DNA of 6,936 bases from an uncultured Sutterella sp. (lineage in GTDB: Bacteria; Pseudomonadota; Gammaproteobacteria; Burkholderiales; Burkholderiaceae_F). Of the stretch, positions 5,565 to 6,936 are shown piece after piece. Both the position numbers and the translations under genes were made by a program. The stretch lies in NCBI GenBank assembly GCA_900546995.1, contig URFF01000077.1, positions 1 through 6,936 on the forward strand, given 5' to 3'. Below the pieces are notes generated by a model. The model did no database searches, had not been told where the DNA came from, and saw only the letters and a list, made by a program, of their open reading frames with translations. How positions within the stretch are numbered: the first letter of the stretch is position 1; the number at the start of each line of letters is the position of its first letter.

Positions 5565-6812
5565 TTAGTCGAGAGTGATGTTTTTTGGGAAAATCAAACT
5601 GAAGGTTGAGCCTTTGCCCAATTGCGATTCAATTTTAAGTTGACAGCCATTACGGATTGCCACATGCTTGACAATGGCCAACCCCAATCCGGTGCCGCCT
5701 TTTTCCCTTGACCGGCTTTTATCGACTCGATAAAAACGTTCGGTTAGGCGGGGAATATCTTCTTCGGCGATCCCAATACCGTTATCTTGCACCGAGTAAA
5801 TGCAGCTTTGCGTTTCAGGATCGTAGTGCCAGGAAATCAGAATTTTGCCTCCGTCAGGCGTATATCGAACGGCGTTTGTGACAAGGTTCAAGCAAGCGCT
5901 TCGAATTTCGTCAACATGACCCAAAATGGCTTTGTCTGTCGTAATTTGAGTATCGATCAAATGCCTGCCGCGGGAAAGGGCAATGCCGTCTTCCGCTAGC
6001 CCAGGCACCAGTTTTGTCATACTGACAATTTCCGGTTCATCTTCAGCCGTATCGTCTTTATTTTCCAAGCGGGATAAAGTAAGCAGGTCATTGACCAGAT
6101 TTTGCATTCGGTTGGCTTCTTCCTGCATGAGTTCCAGCTGCCCATGAAGTGTTTTCTGATCGACTTCGGGACCGTTTAAAATCATGTCAAGAAAACCGGT
6201 GACCACAGTAAGTGGCGTACGCAACTCATGACTGACATTCGCAACGAAGTCTTTTCGCATGGAGTCAATTCGATGTTGTTCGGTAATGTCTCGCGTCACG
6301 ATAATAAAGTGCGTTTCATCGGCCACCACGGCGGACAATAACAGTTCACGCCCGGGCTGATGCGAGTGGACTTTGATCGGCCGGGTGTAATCGCCCTTGT
6401 CAAGATAGTCCGTAATTTTTTGATCGGTGATCACCCCTTTGAGGGGAAGCCCCAGGTGGCTCGCCAAACGGATGCCGAGGTGAGTCTCTGCCGCGGGATT
6501 GCACCACTCGATCGTATGTCCTTTACGAAAAAGGACGACTCCTTCAGGCAAAGCGGAAAGCGACAGGCGATACCGGTCGATTCGCGCAGTCACTTTGGAT
6601 TGATCATGGCGAAGTTGATCGGCTTCATTGGGATTGAGCCAACCGTCCGTGAGCTTAAAACTGATCCATAAAACCAGAATCACCAGGGCGGCAGACGTGT
6701 AAAGAAGGGCCGTCTGCCAAGAGGTAATGGAGTAGATAAAAAGTCCGAAAAGACCGACAGCGGCTAGCGCCAGAAGCGTTTGGTATTTCGGCGGCATGTA
6801 TTTGATCGGCAT
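5565..6812 (-). CDS. phoR: PhoR, phosphate-regulon sensor histidine kinase
   Basis: A 415-residue inner-membrane kinase that autophosphorylates in low phosphate and passes the phosphate to PhoB. Two adjacent hydrophobic segments (about 11-29 and 35-53) form the short membrane anchor without a periplasmic sensor domain, which is typical of PhoR. A PAS domain follows (about 80-177), with ALPEGVVLF and the terminal VTRDITEQ. The dimerisation domain carries the phosphorylated H195 in SHELRTPL (194-201). The ATPase domain has the N box around NLVTNAVRYTPDGG (309-322), the G1 box DNGIGI (343-348), the F box ERFYRVDKSRSR (358-369) and the G2 box GGTGLGLAI (372-380). An acidic linker (DDTAEDEPE, 253-261) joins the two catalytic parts. 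It starts 28 nt after phoB, so phoBR should be one transcript. ATG 6812 is preferred: AGGG lies 10 nt upstream, while the ATG at 6797 has no site. In known systems PhoR is silenced through PstSCAB and PhoU. Confidence 0.95.
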   Translation of the reverse strand: MPIKYMPPKYQTLLALAAVGLFGLFIYSITSWQTALLYTSAALVILVLWISFKLTDGWLNPNEADQLRHDQSKVTARIDRYRLSLSALPEGVVLFRKGHTIEWCNPAAETHLGIRLASHLGLPLKGVITDQKITDYLDKGDYTRPIKVHSHQPGRELLLSAVVADETHFIIVTRDITEQHRIDSMRKDFVANVSHELRTPLTVVTGFLDMILNGPEVDQKTLHGQLELMQEEANRMQNLVNDLLTLSRLENKDDTAEDEPEIVSMTKLVPGLAEDGIALSRGRHLIDTQITTDKAILGHVDEIRSACLNLVTNAVRYTPDGGKILISWHYDPETQSCIYSVQDNGIGIAEEDIPRLTERFYRVDKSRSREKGGTGLGLAIVKHVAIRNGCQLKIESQLGKGSTFSLIFPKNITLD

Positions 6813-6840
6813 GATCGGTAAGCCCTAGATAGCGATTCAG

Positions 6841-6936
6841 TTACGACTCAACATGCGCTCGATAGCCCAAACCGCGAACGGTTTGCAGAAGGTTTTCCGC
6901 TTTCGTTCCTTGCAATTGTTTGCGAAGTCGAAGCAT
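6841..6936 (-). CDS. phoB: PhoB, phosphate-regulon response regulator (C-terminal 31 residues only)
   Basis: An open frame enters from the right edge, in phase at 6936, and ends at TAA (complement of 6841-6843). Its 31 residues align without gaps to the end of the PhoB/OmpR-type winged helix. RLRKQL belongs to the recognition helix and QTVRGLGYR (residues 19-27 of the fragment) to the C-terminal beta-hairpin wing that enters the minor groove. Together with phoR directly downstream this identifies phoB. The receiver domain and promoter lie outside the window. Compared with E. coli PhoB (VDVHIRRLRKAL), the visible part of the recognition helix reads MLRLRKQL, so one of the two consecutive arginines is a leucine. 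Confidence 0.88.
   Translation of the reverse strand: MLRLRKQLQGTKAENLLQTVRGLGYRAHVES

Noticed and set aside
6014..6028. TTGTCA-TAC-TGACAA palindrome resembling a regulatory site
   Set aside because: It lies inside the phoR reading frame, where it encodes ordinary linker residues. It is an inverted rather than direct repeat, so it is not a Pho box.

Overview
The window is a chromosomal phosphate-homeostasis region from a Gram-negative proteobacterium. The evidence for this is a Sec signal peptide on a periplasmic binding protein, a PhoB/PhoR pair, and a canonical Pho box. The protein style, moderate GC and heavy use of TTG (Leu), ACG (Thr) and CAA (Gln) suggest a betaproteobacterium, possibly a Sutterellaceae-like Burkholderiales member. 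That placement is impressionistic, because no database was searched.

Layout on the + strand, left to right: a 263-bp leader carries three PhoB half-sites at exact 11-bp spacing. It is followed by pstS (periplasmic phosphate-binding protein), pstC and pstA (the two phosphate permease subunits). A strong intrinsic terminator directly follows pstA, so pstB (ATPase) and phoU are not in this operon. Next is a single-gene unit, pepT (peptidase T), with an excellent ribosome binding site. It ends in a perfect 12-bp hairpin shared with the convergent gene on the other strand.

The right half is on the - strand. Reading in the direction of transcription from the right edge, it holds the last 31 codons of phoB (response regulator; no full ORF in the window), then phoR (sensor kinase), a terminator, then ppk2 (class I-like polyphosphate kinase 2). 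ppk2 ends at the hairpin shared with pepT.

Together the genes cover phosphate uptake (PstSCA), sensing and control (PhoR/PhoB acting on the Pho box before pstS) and phosphate/energy storage (PPK2 and polyphosphate). pepT looks like an unrelated passenger. The most notable point is architectural: a normally contiguous pstSCAB-phoU-phoBR cluster is split into convergent halves, with pstB and phoU missing from the visible part. I see no mobile element, CRISPR array, tRNA or rRNA, and no clearly new system.
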